From NCBI GenBank assembly GCA_902805855.1, contig CADCUJ010000059.1, positions 23,546 through 87,545 on the forward strand: a stretch of 64,000 bases of DNA. Direction: 5' to 3'. The position numbers and the translations under genes were made by a program. This DNA is from an uncultured Nocardioidaceae bacterium (GTDB lineage Bacteria; Actinomycetota; Actinomycetes; Propionibacteriales; Nocardioidaceae). Below are positions 19,003 through 28,165 of this stretch, one piece after another. The notes beneath the pieces are model-generated. The model saw only the letters and a list, made by a program, of their open reading frames with translations. It had not been told where the DNA came from and did no database searches. How positions within the stretch are numbered: the first letter of the stretch is position 1; every line of letters starts with the position of its first letter.

Positions 19003-20673
19003 TCAGACGTGGCGACGCGACTGGATGACGCGGAACCTGTTGGCCACGAAGGCGGCGTCGGTGAACGACGCGTTCGCTGCCGGGTTGGCGCCGGTGCCGT
19101 GGAAGTCGGAGAATGCCGCCGACTGGTTGACGAAGACCTGGCCGGTCAGGTTCTCCGAGAGCGCCACCCCGGCGTCGAGCGCCGCATCCCGCATGGACTC
19201 GACCACCTCGCTCGAGGTGCTGTAAACGGACGCGGTGATGGCACCGTGCGCGATGACGGTGCTCCGGAACAGGTCGATCGACTCCGCGGTCCCCGTCGTC
19301 CGGATCAGGTATGCCACGGGTCCGAAGCACTCCGACTCGTACACGTCTGCGTCCTTCGCGTCCAAGCCGATCAGCGCTGGGGTCCGAACCACCGCGTCGT
19401 CGTACGCCGGGTGCCGCACCTCGCGCGAGGCGACGAGCACCTCGCCCTGCGATGGCGCATCGGCCAGCCGCGAGAGCACGCCCTCGTTCACCACGCCACC
19501 GAGCAGCTCGACGGCGCGCGCGTCATCGCCGAGCAGCTTCCCGAGCGCGGCCTCGATGCCCGCAGCAACCTCCGCGAAGCTCTTGTGCCCATCGTCGGTC
19601 TCGATGCCGTCGCCGGGCAGGTAGATGTTCTGCGGCGCCGTGCACATCTGGCCCGTGTAGAGGGCGAACGAGAAGGCGAGGTTCATCGTCAGACCCTTGA
19701 ACGAGTCCGTTGAGTCGACCACCACGGTGTTGACGCCCGCCTTCTCGGCGAACACCGTGGCCTGCCGAGCGTTCTCCACCAGCCAGTCACCGAACGCGTT
19801 CGACCCGGTGAAGTCGATCAGCCGCACCTCAGGCCGCAACGCGAGGGTCTTCGCCAAGCCATCCGCGGGGTCCTCGGCGGCGAGCGTGACCAGATTGGGG
19901 TCGAAGCCTTGCTCCGCCAGCACCTGCTGTGCGGTCTGCACGGTGATCGCCAGCGGGAGCACGGCGCCGGGGTGCGGCTTGACGATCACCGGGTTGCCGC
20001 ATGCCAAGGACGCGAACAACCCCGGCCAGGAGTTCCAGGTGGGGAAGGTGTTGCAGCCGACGACCAGTGCGAGGCCCCGGGGCACCGGGGTGAACGTCTT
20101 CTCCATCCGCAGCGGCTCGCCTTTGGCCGGCTTCTCCCAGACTGCCGTCCGCGGGACGCGAGTCATCTCCTCATGGGCGTAGGCGACCGACTCCAGTGCT
20201 CGGTCGAGCGCATGTGCGCCACCGGCCTGGAAGGCCATCACGAAGGCCTGACCCGACGTGTGCTGCACGGCGTTCGCGAGCTCGAAGACGCGTCCGTGCA
20301 GGCGGTGCAAGATCTCCAGGCAGACGCCGACCCGCGCGTGTGGCCCGGCGTCGCGGAACGCCTTGAGCCCGGCGCCCGCGGCGGTGACCAGCTCGTCGAC
20401 CCCCGACTCGGTCACCCTCGGGTAGGAGACGTCGAGCGTGAAGCCGAACGGCGACTTCTCGGTCGCGACCGTGCCGTCGGCGCCGGGGGTGGTCAGCGGG
20501 AAGGTGGTGCCTGCGAGTGCCTCGAATGCTTGCTTCCCCTCGGCCGCCGCGCTCTCGCCGTAGACCCGCGGACTGGGGCTCTCGTTGTAGGCAGAGAAGT
20601 ACTCTCTGGACCGAGTGGCCGCCACCGCCTGCTCCAGGACTTCGCGGTGGCGCTCGAAGAGCTCGTGACTCAT
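19003..20673 (-). CDS. paaN: Phenylacetic acid degradation protein PaaN-type aldehyde dehydrogenase
   Basis: VVGCNTFPTWNSWPGLFASLACGNPVIVKPHPGAVLPLA, DFTGSNAFGDWL, YTGQMCTAPQNIYLP. Confidence 0.87.
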   Translation of the reverse strand: MSHELFERHREVLEQAVAATRSREYFSAYNESPSPRVYGESAAAEGKQAFEALAGTTFPLTTPGADGTVATEKSPFGFTLDVSYPRVTESGVDELVTAAGAGLKAFRDAGPHARVGVCLEILHRLHGRVFELANAVQHTSGQAFVMAFQAGGAHALDRALESVAYAHEEMTRVPRTAVWEKPAKGEPLRMEKTFTPVPRGLALVVGCNTFPTWNSWPGLFASLACGNPVIVKPHPGAVLPLAITVQTAQQVLAEQGFDPNLVTLAAEDPADGLAKTLALRPEVRLIDFTGSNAFGDWLVENARQATVFAEKAGVNTVVVDSTDSFKGLTMNLAFSFALYTGQMCTAPQNIYLPGDGIETDDGHKSFAEVAAGIEAALGKLLGDDARAVELLGGVVNEGVLSRLADAPSQGEVLVASREVRHPAYDDAVVRTPALIGLDAKDADVYESECFGPVAYLIRTTGTAESIDLFRSTVIAHGAITASVYSTSSEVVESMRDAALDAGVALSENLTGQVFVNQSAAFSDFHGTGANPAANASFTDAAFVANRFRVIQSRRHV

Positions 20674-20753
20674 AAGACTCCTCCGGGGGTCGCCGGTATG
20701 ACGCTCGACTGCAGGATTCTCGCCAGTCTGTCACACAGCGGTGCTGGTGGGCG

Positions 20754-21578
20754 CTACGAGCCTGGCCGCCACTCGGCCCGGCTGAACGGCGACTCCGGCC
20801 GTTCCTGCGCGACACCGTCGAGGGTGATGTCCACGAGCTCGTTGTAGAAGGCGACCAAACCCGCCACCTTCCCCACAGCCGGCAGCGGTGACGCGTAGGA
20901 CCACGCGACGTTGCGCACCTGCGGCGGCCCCACAGTGCTCCAGTACTGGTTCGTCTCGCCCTTGTAGGGACACAGACTGTGGTTCTCACTCGGCACCAGC
21001 GTCTCGAAGTGCACATCCTGCCGCGGCAGGTAGTAGCGCGTCGGCAGGCCGGTCTCGAAGAGCAGGACCGGATGGTCGCTCTCGGCCAGGGGGACCCCGT
21101 CGAGAGCCACGACCGCCCGCCGTCGGCTCGCGACCGCCTCGACCCTCTTGTGCGGATCCCGCGGATGCCCGCGGACCACCTCGTCCTCCTCCAGCCAATG
21201 GTCGATCAGCCCAGGCTGCCAGCTCAGCACGACCAAGTTCTCCAAGGCAGGGTCATCCCGGGTCCAGGCGACGTGGCGGACCACACGGTCGTCCACCTCC
21301 AGGTCGTACCACTGCGAGACCGGACCCTTGGGTCCGAAGAAGAATGACACGTCGCCTGGCTCATCCTGCGATGGTCGCAGCAGGTCCTTGCGCAGGTCGG
21401 TCTCGGCGAAGGCGTACGCCGGCACCGGGAACGACTCCTCCCAGAACAGCACCGGGTCGCGGCTGTCGACGACCGCGGTCTCGCCCACGAACGCGCGAAC
21501 CCACTTGTCGATGGTCTCGGTCCGGACCGGCACCACCTCACCTCCGCCCTGGGTGCACACGATCCGCTCAGCCGTCAT
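20754..21578 (-). CDS. DUF427 domain-containing protein (duplicated domain)
   Basis: Two DUF427-like halves; RYYLPRQDVHFETLVPSENHSLCPYKGETNQYWS. Confidence 0.87.
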   Translation of the reverse strand: MTAERIVCTQGGGEVVPVRTETIDKWVRAFVGETAVVDSRDPVLFWEESFPVPAYAFAETDLRKDLLRPSQDEPGDVSFFFGPKGPVSQWYDLEVDDRVVRHVAWTRDDPALENLVVLSWQPGLIDHWLEEDEVVRGHPRDPHKRVEAVASRRRAVVALDGVPLAESDHPVLLFETGLPTRYYLPRQDVHFETLVPSENHSLCPYKGETNQYWSTVGPPQVRNVAWSYASPLPAVGKVAGLVAFYNELVDITLDGVAQERPESPFSRAEWRPGS

Positions 21579-21649
21579 GGGGTGTCAAGCCGTCCCACCG
21601 TGCCGTTGCTGGAGGGCGGACGTATCGGCCCACGTGCGAAGGTGAGTAG

Positions 21650-22132
21650 GTGTCGATACTGCGCCGGATCCAGGACCAGGACGTCGACCTGGTGCTGGGG
21701 CTAAACCACCACAACGTCGAGGCGCTCGCCCCGATGGACACCGGCCGGCTGCGCGACCTCGACGCGACCGCCGACCGGTTCGACGTGATCGACGTTGCGG
21801 GCGAGTTCGCCGGGTTCGTCGTCACCTTCGGACCGGGCTCGACGTACGACTCGGAGAACTACCGATGGTTCGCCGACCGCTTCGGGGAGCGGTTCTACTA
21901 CCTGGACCGGATCGTTCTCGACGACCGGTTCCGCCGCCGGGGACTCGCGAGTCGGGTGTACGTCGAGATCGAGGCTGTTGCGGCGAAGTACGACCGGCTC
22001 ACCTTGGAGGTCAACCTCGTGCCGCGCAACGAGGTCTCGCTCGCTTTTCACGAGCGTCGCGGGTACCAGGAGATCGGACGGCGCGGCGATGGGACGCACC
22101 TGCTGTCGATGATGGAGAAGGACCTGCGATGA
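21650..22132 (+). CDS. GNAT-family N-acetyltransferase
   Basis: YYLDRIVLDDRFRRRGLASRVYVEIEAVA...LEVNLVPRNEVSLAFHERRGYQEIGRR; GTG start. Confidence 0.88.
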   Translation: MSILRRIQDQDVDLVLGLNHHNVEALAPMDTGRLRDLDATADRFDVIDVAGEFAGFVVTFGPGSTYDSENYRWFADRFGERFYYLDRIVLDDRFRRRGLASRVYVEIEAVAAKYDRLTLEVNLVPRNEVSLAFHERRGYQEIGRRGDGTHLLSMMEKDLR

Positions 22133-22554
22133 CGCCCGCGGAGAAGGCGCGCAGGTGCGCCGCGGCGATGTGGGACGGTGACCGTGCCAGCCAGGCCATG
22201 GGCATGCGGATCACTGCCGTCTCTCCCGGTGGGGCCACGGTGGAGATGGTGGTCCGCGAGGACATGGTGAACGGTCACGGCATCGGGCACGGCGGCTTCA
22301 CGTTCGCGCTCGCAGACTCGGCGTTCGCGTTCGCGTGCAACACCTACAACCGGCGCACGGTGGCCAGCCTCTGCGAGATCACGTTCCTCGCGCCGACGCG
22401 TCTCGGCGAGCTGCTGGTCGCTGAGGCGCAGGAACGTGAGCGAAAAGGTCGCGACGGCAGGTACGACGTCGTGGTGCGCAGAGACGACGTGGTCGTGGCT
22501 GAGTTCGTCGGACGAAGCAGGGAGATCCGCGGCGTGCTGTTCGAGGACGAGTAA
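22129..22554 (+). CDS. paaI: Hydroxyphenylacetyl-CoA thioesterase PaaI
   Basis: Hot-dog thioesterase: VNGHGIGHGGFTFALADSAFAFACNTYN; 4-bp overlap with the GNAT gene. Confidence 0.9.
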   Translation: MTPAEKARRCAAAMWDGDRASQAMGMRITAVSPGGATVEMVVREDMVNGHGIGHGGFTFALADSAFAFACNTYNRRTVASLCEITFLAPTRLGELLVAEAQERERKGRDGRYDVVVRRDDVVVAEFVGRSREIRGVLFEDE

Positions 22555-22775
22555 CGGTCCGCCGCAGCTTCTATGCGCGGTGCACGTGGGGTCTGTGCGA
22601 GCCATCGGCTGATCCGGTCGACGACATGGCCGAGTACGACCTGGGATACGTGCCGCAGCCCCGCCGACTTCTCCGCGCGGGAGGCTTCGAGCTCACCGAC
22701 TTCGTGGCGCGGCGAAAAGCTACCGACAGGCAGACGAGCCGTCACCCGCTGTCGACGGGCAGCCGCGGGCATCAC

Positions 22776-23597
22776 TCAGCGGGCCAGTACGGCGTCGACC
22801 ACCGGCCGCACCTGTTCGACGTGGGTGACCAGTGCGCCGAGCAGCCGGTTGCGGGACGCGAAGAAGCCGGTCGGCCCGAGACGGTACAGCAGTGAGCGGA
22901 TCAGCAGCTGGTGCCAGTCCTCGCCCTCAGCCCACTCGTCGAGCAGGCTCAGCGGCGCACCGCGAAAAGTCACGGCATCGGTGGCCGCGATCGCATCGGC
23001 CATCTCGGCCGGCCGGAAGTACGGCGGCCAGTCGATCACGGCGGGAGCGAGCCCGTCCGCGACCAGCACGTTGGGCAAGATGTCGCCATGGATCATCTGG
23101 GACGGACTCGAGACAGGTCCCAAATGGATCCGCAGCCGGTCGATGATCTCGAGAGTCTCGGCGTCCCCCTCGGCCTCGGCACCCTCCCACGCGATCCGGT
23201 CGCCCAGTGCCCACGGGTCGTCACGCGCCTGCAGAAACTGCGGCCTGGGCAGGTCGCGCACACCGCGGTGGAAGGCCCTGCTGGCCTCCTTGACCCGGTC
23301 GAGCTCCCGCGGCAGCTCGACGTCGCGTCCCGGCACGAGGACATGTGCCCCCCACCCGTCGGCCGACCAGCGCACCTCGCCTGCCCCCTCAGGGACCACC
23401 GGCTCCGGGACCCGTACCTCGTTGTCGTCCCAGGCGGCGTACACCTCGCACACCCAGGCGTGCTCCGGGGCGAAGCCCACTCGTTTCAGGACCAGGCGTC
23501 CGTCGGTCCAGGTATGGCCCTGCCCGCCCGGCAGGCGCCGTAGCGCCTCCTGGCGCACACCGAACGCCCGGACCGCCGCGTGGGAGGGGGCTGTCAT
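22776..23597 (-). CDS. TIGR02569-like phosphotransferase-fold protein
   Basis: SQMIHGDILPNVLVADGLAPAVIDWPPYFRPAEMADAIAATDAVTFRGA. Confidence 0.75.
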   Translation of the reverse strand: MTAPSHAAVRAFGVRQEALRRLPGGQGHTWTDGRLVLKRVGFAPEHAWVCEVYAAWDDNEVRVPEPVVPEGAGEVRWSADGWGAHVLVPGRDVELPRELDRVKEASRAFHRGVRDLPRPQFLQARDDPWALGDRIAWEGAEAEGDAETLEIIDRLRIHLGPVSSPSQMIHGDILPNVLVADGLAPAVIDWPPYFRPAEMADAIAATDAVTFRGAPLSLLDEWAEGEDWHQLLIRSLLYRLGPTGFFASRNRLLGALVTHVEQVRPVVDAVLAR

Positions 23598-23603
23598 GAC
23601 CTC

Positions 23604-23700
23604 ATCTCAACCCGTCCCGCGGCCAATCTCAACCGGCGCGGGCCCCATCTCAACCGGCGCGGGCCCCATCTCAACCGGCGCGGGCCCCATCTCAACGGCC
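23604..23700 (-). repeat. 21-bp tandem repeat array 2 (ATCTCAACCGGCGCGGGCCCC; reverse orientation of array 1)
   Basis: Units at 23604 (imperfect, 22 bp), 23626, 23647, 23668, partial at 23689. Confidence 0.95.
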
Positions 23701-23712
23701 TAGACTCAGGCG

Positions 23713-24867
23713 ATGCTCTCCGACCTGGTCGTCGTCGACCTGACCCGCGCCCTCGCCGGACCGCACGCAGGCATGATGCTCGGCGACCTGGTAGCCCGGG
23801 TGATCAAGGTCGAGACGCCTGCCGGCGGCGACGAGTCCCGATCGTGGGGCCCTCCCTTCGTCGGACCCGAGGACAGCCCGGAGTCGACCTACTTCATGTC
23901 CTGCAACCGGAACAAGGAGTCGGTCACCGCGGACCTGAAGAGCGAAGCCGGCAAGGAGTTCCTCGAGCGGCTCGTCGAGAAGGCCGACGTGCTGATGGAG
24001 AACTTTCGCACCGGTGTGATGGACCGGCTCGGCTTCTCGGTGCAGCGACTGCACGAGATCAACCCCCGCCTGGTGATCTTGTCCATCACCGGTTTCGGGC
24101 ACGACGGTCCCGAGGGCGGGCGCGCCGGCTATGACCAGATCGCACAGGGCGAGGCGGGGCTGATGTCGATCACCGGTCCCTCGCCGGAGGAGCCGACGCG
24201 AGTCGGGGTGCCGATCGCCGATCTGCTGGCCGGGATGAACGGCGCCTACGGCGTCCTCGCGGCGTTGCACGAGCGGCAGCACACCGGTCGTGGCCGAGTG
24301 GTCCGGTCCAGCCTGCTGGCCTCCGTGGTCGGGGTGCACGCGTTCCAGGGCACCCGATGGACGGTCGCCGAAGAGGTCCCGCATGGAGCGGGGAACCATC
24401 ACCCGTCCATCGCACCGTACGGTCTGTTCCACACCGCCGACGCACCGATCCAGATCGCCTGCGGCAACGAGAACCAGTGGCACGCCCTGTCCGGCCTGCT
24501 CGGCATCGACGACGACCGCTTCGCTACGAACCGGTCGCGCGTCGGCCACCGCGAAGACCTGGTTGCAGCGATGGAGCGGGCGCTGGCTGCCGACGATGCC
24601 GAGCCGTGGCTCGCCAAGCTGGCCGAGTCCGGCATCCCGGCCGGCAAGGTGCGCTCGATCGACGAGGTGTACGGCTGGGACCAGACCCGCTCACAGGGGT
24701 TGCTGATCGACGTGCACCACTCCTCACTGGGCTCGCTCCAGCTTCCGGGGCCGTCGCTGCGCTTCGACGACAACGCCTACTCGGGAGCCCGCGAGAAGCA
24801 CCTGGCTCCGCCGCTGCTCGGTGAGCATGACGAGTCGGTTCGTGCCTGGCTCGACGAACAGGCGTGA
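23713..24867 (+). CDS. CaiB/BaiF-family CoA-transferase
   Basis: LVVVDLTRALAGPHAGMMLGDLVARVIKVETPAGGDESR, ENFRTGVMDRLGFS, PFGLF-like IAPYGLFHTAD. Confidence 0.93.
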   Translation: MLSDLVVVDLTRALAGPHAGMMLGDLVARVIKVETPAGGDESRSWGPPFVGPEDSPESTYFMSCNRNKESVTADLKSEAGKEFLERLVEKADVLMENFRTGVMDRLGFSVQRLHEINPRLVILSITGFGHDGPEGGRAGYDQIAQGEAGLMSITGPSPEEPTRVGVPIADLLAGMNGAYGVLAALHERQHTGRGRVVRSSLLASVVGVHAFQGTRWTVAEEVPHGAGNHHPSIAPYGLFHTADAPIQIACGNENQWHALSGLLGIDDDRFATNRSRVGHREDLVAAMERALAADDAEPWLAKLAESGIPAGKVRSIDEVYGWDQTRSQGLLIDVHHSSLGSLQLPGPSLRFDDNAYSGAREKHLAPPLLGEHDESVRAWLDEQA

Positions 24868-25034
24868 CCTACGCCGCAGTCGCTCGTTGAGCCAAGGACC
24901 AGCAGCGAGTAGGAGAGCACATGTTCCCAGGGTCCCGCGACGTTCGCGCGGGCGTCGCGAGGACCACCACGGCAGTCGTCGTCGCGTTCGACCTGAGCAG
25001 GTGCGTCCGGCGGCGCTGAGGGGGGCCTACGAGC

Positions 25035-25081
25035 GGGGGGCGCGCCCGGCCGGGGACTGGGGTTCCGGCCGGGCGCCCCCC
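25035..25081 (+). terminator. Very GC-rich long hairpin between the CoA-transferase and carboxyltransferase genes
   Basis: GGGGGGCG(CG)CCCGGCCGG - 11 nt loop - CCGGCCGGGCGCCCCCC; no U-tract. Confidence 0.6.
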
Positions 25082-25130
25082 ACCTCCCAACAGCTGACCT
25101 GTGGTCTGATCTTTCGGTGAGGCGTGCTCG

Positions 25131-26645
25131 ATGACCGACCGGTTGGCCGCGACCGAGTTGATCGACCTGGTGCTCGACGAGGGCTCGTGGACGTCCTGGG
25201 ACAGCCCGCCGCTGCTCGCACCAGTCTCACCAGTCTCACCGGAGTACGCCGCCGCTCTCGACGCAGCCCGCGAACGCACCGGCCTCGACGAGTCCGTGGT
25301 CACGGGTGAGGGCCGGATGCGCGGGCGGCGGGTTGCCGTGGTCGCCTGCGAGTTCGGCTTCCTCGCGGGCTCGATCGGAGTCTCGGCAGCGGAGCGGCTG
25401 GTGGCGGCCGTCGAGCGTGCTACCCGTGAGCGACTTCCCCTCCTGGCGGCGCCGGTGTCCGGGGGCACTCGGATGCAGGAGGGAACGCTCGCGTTCGTGC
25501 AGATGGTGAAGATCTCCTCGGCGATCGCGGCACACAAGACCTCGGGCCTTCCTTACCTGGTCTACCTGCGGCATCCGACAACCGGCGGAGTGATGGCGTC
25601 GTGGGGCTCGCTGGGCCACGTGACCGTCGCGGAGCCGGGAGCACTCGTCGGCTTCCTCGGCCCACGCGTCTACGAGGCGTTGTACGGCAAGCCGTTCCCG
25701 CCCGACGTGCAGACGGCGGAGAACCTCTACTCCCACGGGCTGGTCGACGCCGTCGTACCACCGGAGCAGATCGCCGACCTCCTCGACCGCGCCCTCACCG
25801 TCCTGCTCAGTCCGCGGGCCGAGCTGGGCGACATCCCGGACCCGGAGGACGGCGACATCGCCGATGTGGACACCTGGGAGTCGGTCACTCGATCTCGTCG
25901 GCCCGACCGCCCGGGCGTGCGCAGGTTGCTGCGGAACGCCGCCACCGACGTGATCCCGCTCCACGGAACCGGTCAGGGAGAGTCGGACCCCGGCCTGCTG
26001 ATCGCCCTTGCGCGCTTCGGTGGGTCCCCGTGCGTCTTCCTCGGACAGGACCGCCGCGGCCAGACGACGGCGCACCCGCTGGGACCAGGCGCACTGCGCG
26101 AGGCGCGCCGCGGAATGCGCCTCGCAGCCGAGCTGAGGCTGCCGTTGATGACCGTCATCGACACCCCTGGCGCGGCGCTCTCGGTAGCGGCGGAGGAAGG
26201 CGGCTTGGCCGGTGAGATCGCCAGGTGCCTCGCGGACCTGGTCACCTTGGACACGCCGACGCTGACGCTGCTGCTCGGGGAGGGCAACGGTGGCGGTGCG
26301 CTGGCACTGCTGCCGAGCGACCGAGTGGTCGCGGCTCAGCACGCGTGGCTGTCGCCGCTGCCGCCGGAAGGGGCGAGCGCCATCGTGCACCGTGACCTCG
26401 AGCACGCCCCGCAGATGGCTCGGTCGCAGGGCATCCGGTCGCTGGACCTGCAGCGAGCCCGCATCGTCGACCGGATCGTCGCAGAGCGACCCGACGCCGC
26501 AGACGAGCCCGAGCAGTTCTGCGAGAGGCTCGGGGCGGTGCTCCGCTACGAGCTGGCGGCACTGATGGGCCTGGATCGCGACACGCTCGTCGAGCGCCGC
26601 TACCAGCGCTATCGACGTCTCGGCCAGCGGGTGGGCACTCAGTAG
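25131..26645 (+). CDS. Acetyl-/acyl-CoA carboxyltransferase (AccD-like, fused beta/alpha-type)
   Basis: PLLAAPVSGGTRMQEGTLAFVQMVKISSA, LPYLVYLRHPTTGGVMASWGSLGHVTVAEPGALVGFLGPRVYE, LLGEGNGGGALALLPSD. Confidence 0.9.
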   Translation: MTDRLAATELIDLVLDEGSWTSWDSPPLLAPVSPVSPEYAAALDAARERTGLDESVVTGEGRMRGRRVAVVACEFGFLAGSIGVSAAERLVAAVERATRERLPLLAAPVSGGTRMQEGTLAFVQMVKISSAIAAHKTSGLPYLVYLRHPTTGGVMASWGSLGHVTVAEPGALVGFLGPRVYEALYGKPFPPDVQTAENLYSHGLVDAVVPPEQIADLLDRALTVLLSPRAELGDIPDPEDGDIADVDTWESVTRSRRPDRPGVRRLLRNAATDVIPLHGTGQGESDPGLLIALARFGGSPCVFLGQDRRGQTTAHPLGPGALREARRGMRLAAELRLPLMTVIDTPGAALSVAAEEGGLAGEIARCLADLVTLDTPTLTLLLGEGNGGGALALLPSDRVVAAQHAWLSPLPPEGASAIVHRDLEHAPQMARSQGIRSLDLQRARIVDRIVAERPDAADEPEQFCERLGAVLRYELAALMGLDRDTLVERRYQRYRRLGQRVGTQ

Positions 26646-28096
26646 AGAAGCGTGCTCGCCGGGTCCTCGAGGATCGCGGCCACGTCGGCCAAGAAGCGGG
26701 AGCCCTTCTCACCGTCGACGATCCTGTGGTCGAAGGACAGCGCCAGCGTCGTGACGTCGCGAGGCTTGATGCGGCCCTTGTGCACCCAGGGCTGCTTGCG
26801 CACTGCCCCGAAGCACAAGATCGCGGACTCGCCGGGGTTGATGATCGGGGTGCCCGCGTCGACACCGAAAACGCCCACGTTGGTGATCGTGAACGTCCCG
26901 CCGCTCATCTCGGCCGGCTGGGTACGACCCTCGCGTGCGGTCGCGGTCAGTGCGTTGATCGCCGAGCCCAGGTCGCGCAGCCCCATCTGGTCCGCGTCCT
27001 TGACGTTGGGGACCACCAGTCCCCTCGGTGTGGCGGCCGCGATGCCGAGGTTCAGATAGCTCTTGTAGACGATCTCCTGCGTCGCTTCGTCCCAGGTCGC
27101 GTTGATCTCCGGAGTACGACGCGCGGCGAGGGCGACCGCCTTGGCCACGACCAGCAACGGCGAGACCCGGATCTCACGGAAGTCGCGATGCGACCTCAGC
27201 TTGGCGACGAACCTCATCGTCTTGGTGACGTCTACGCTCACCCACTCGGTGACGTGTGGTGCGGTGAACGCCGAGTCGACCATGGCTTGGGCCATCATCT
27301 TCCGGACACCCTTGATCGGCTCGCGGGTCTCGCGCTCCCCTGGGCGACGGACGCTGGGCTCGCTCACCGGAGTCGGCTCGGCCCTCTCGCTGGAGACGGC
27401 TGACGACACGGCTTCCACGTCGGCTCGGGTGATCGTCCCGTTCGGGCCACTCGGGGTGATCGTGGCCAGGTCGATGCCGAGGTCGCGAGCGAGCTTGCGC
27501 ACCGGCGGCTTGGCCAGCACACTGCCGGCACCGGCGGTCGGCGCACCGTTGCCGCTCGGTGCGCTGCGTGCCGGGACCGCGGGCTCATCGGCCTCCTCCA
27601 CCGGCTCGACCTGCTCCGGCTCGAGGCCGGGCGTGAAGGCTCCTTGAAGCTGCTCCTGGGCTACCTCTCCGGCCTGTGAGTGCGGGGTGGCGCTGCCCCT
27701 GCGCGGACGGCGCTTGGTGCCCGCCGCCCGGGGACCGTAGCCGACCAGGGTCTTGTGCTCGGGCTCCTCGGCGGCGTCCGGGCTCGTCCCGACGGGCTCG
27801 GACGTGGAAGCGCCGGCGTCCACTGCGCCCGGCGCGGCGTCTGCTTGCGCACCCGAGGCCGCTCCGGAGGAGACAGAGATGATCGGGGTGCCGACCGCAA
27901 CCGTCTGTCCCTCCTCGGCGAGCAGCGCCTCGATCGTGCCGGCGTACGGCGAGGGGAGCTCGACCAACGACTTGGCTGTCTCGATCTCGACGACGATGTC
28001 GTTGACCTTGATCGTGTCGCCCACCTTGACCTTCCAGGTGACGATCTCGGCCTCCGTCAGTCCCTCCCCGACGTCGGGAAGCTTGTACTCAGCCAT
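26639..28096 (-). CDS. Branched-chain 2-oxoacid dehydrogenase E2 (dihydrolipoamide acyltransferase)
   Basis: Lipoyl domain VEIETAKSLVELPSPYAG, peripheral subunit-binding domain, FDHRIVDGEKGSRFLADV. Confidence 0.94.
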   Translation of the reverse strand: MAEYKLPDVGEGLTEAEIVTWKVKVGDTIKVNDIVVEIETAKSLVELPSPYAGTIEALLAEEGQTVAVGTPIISVSSGAASGAQADAAPGAVDAGASTSEPVGTSPDAAEEPEHKTLVGYGPRAAGTKRRPRRGSATPHSQAGEVAQEQLQGAFTPGLEPEQVEPVEEADEPAVPARSAPSGNGAPTAGAGSVLAKPPVRKLARDLGIDLATITPSGPNGTITRADVEAVSSAVSSERAEPTPVSEPSVRRPGERETREPIKGVRKMMAQAMVDSAFTAPHVTEWVSVDVTKTMRFVAKLRSHRDFREIRVSPLLVVAKAVALAARRTPEINATWDEATQEIVYKSYLNLGIAAATPRGLVVPNVKDADQMGLRDLGSAINALTATAREGRTQPAEMSGGTFTITNVGVFGVDAGTPIINPGESAILCFGAVRKQPWVHKGRIKPRDVTTLALSFDHRIVDGEKGSRFLADVAAILEDPASTLLY

Positions 28097-28165
28097 GTGG
28101 TGTCTACTCCTCCTGCAAGTGGTCGCGGCGGGCTCCGGCCGGCCAGCTGGGCTCGACCAGCCAGA

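Noticed and set aside
3386-23700. 21-bp arrays as CRISPR
   Set aside because: Units are directly contiguous with no spacers, and no cas genes are present.
22573-23703. 376-aa + strand ORF ending ISTGAGPISTGAGP
   Set aside because: Antisense to the TIGR02569-like gene; the peptide repeat is a by-product of repeat array 2.
24921-25019. 32-aa ORF MFPGSRDVRAGVARTTTAVVVAFDLSRCVRRR
   Set aside because: Too short, no recognisable family, no convincing RBS context; not supported as a gene.
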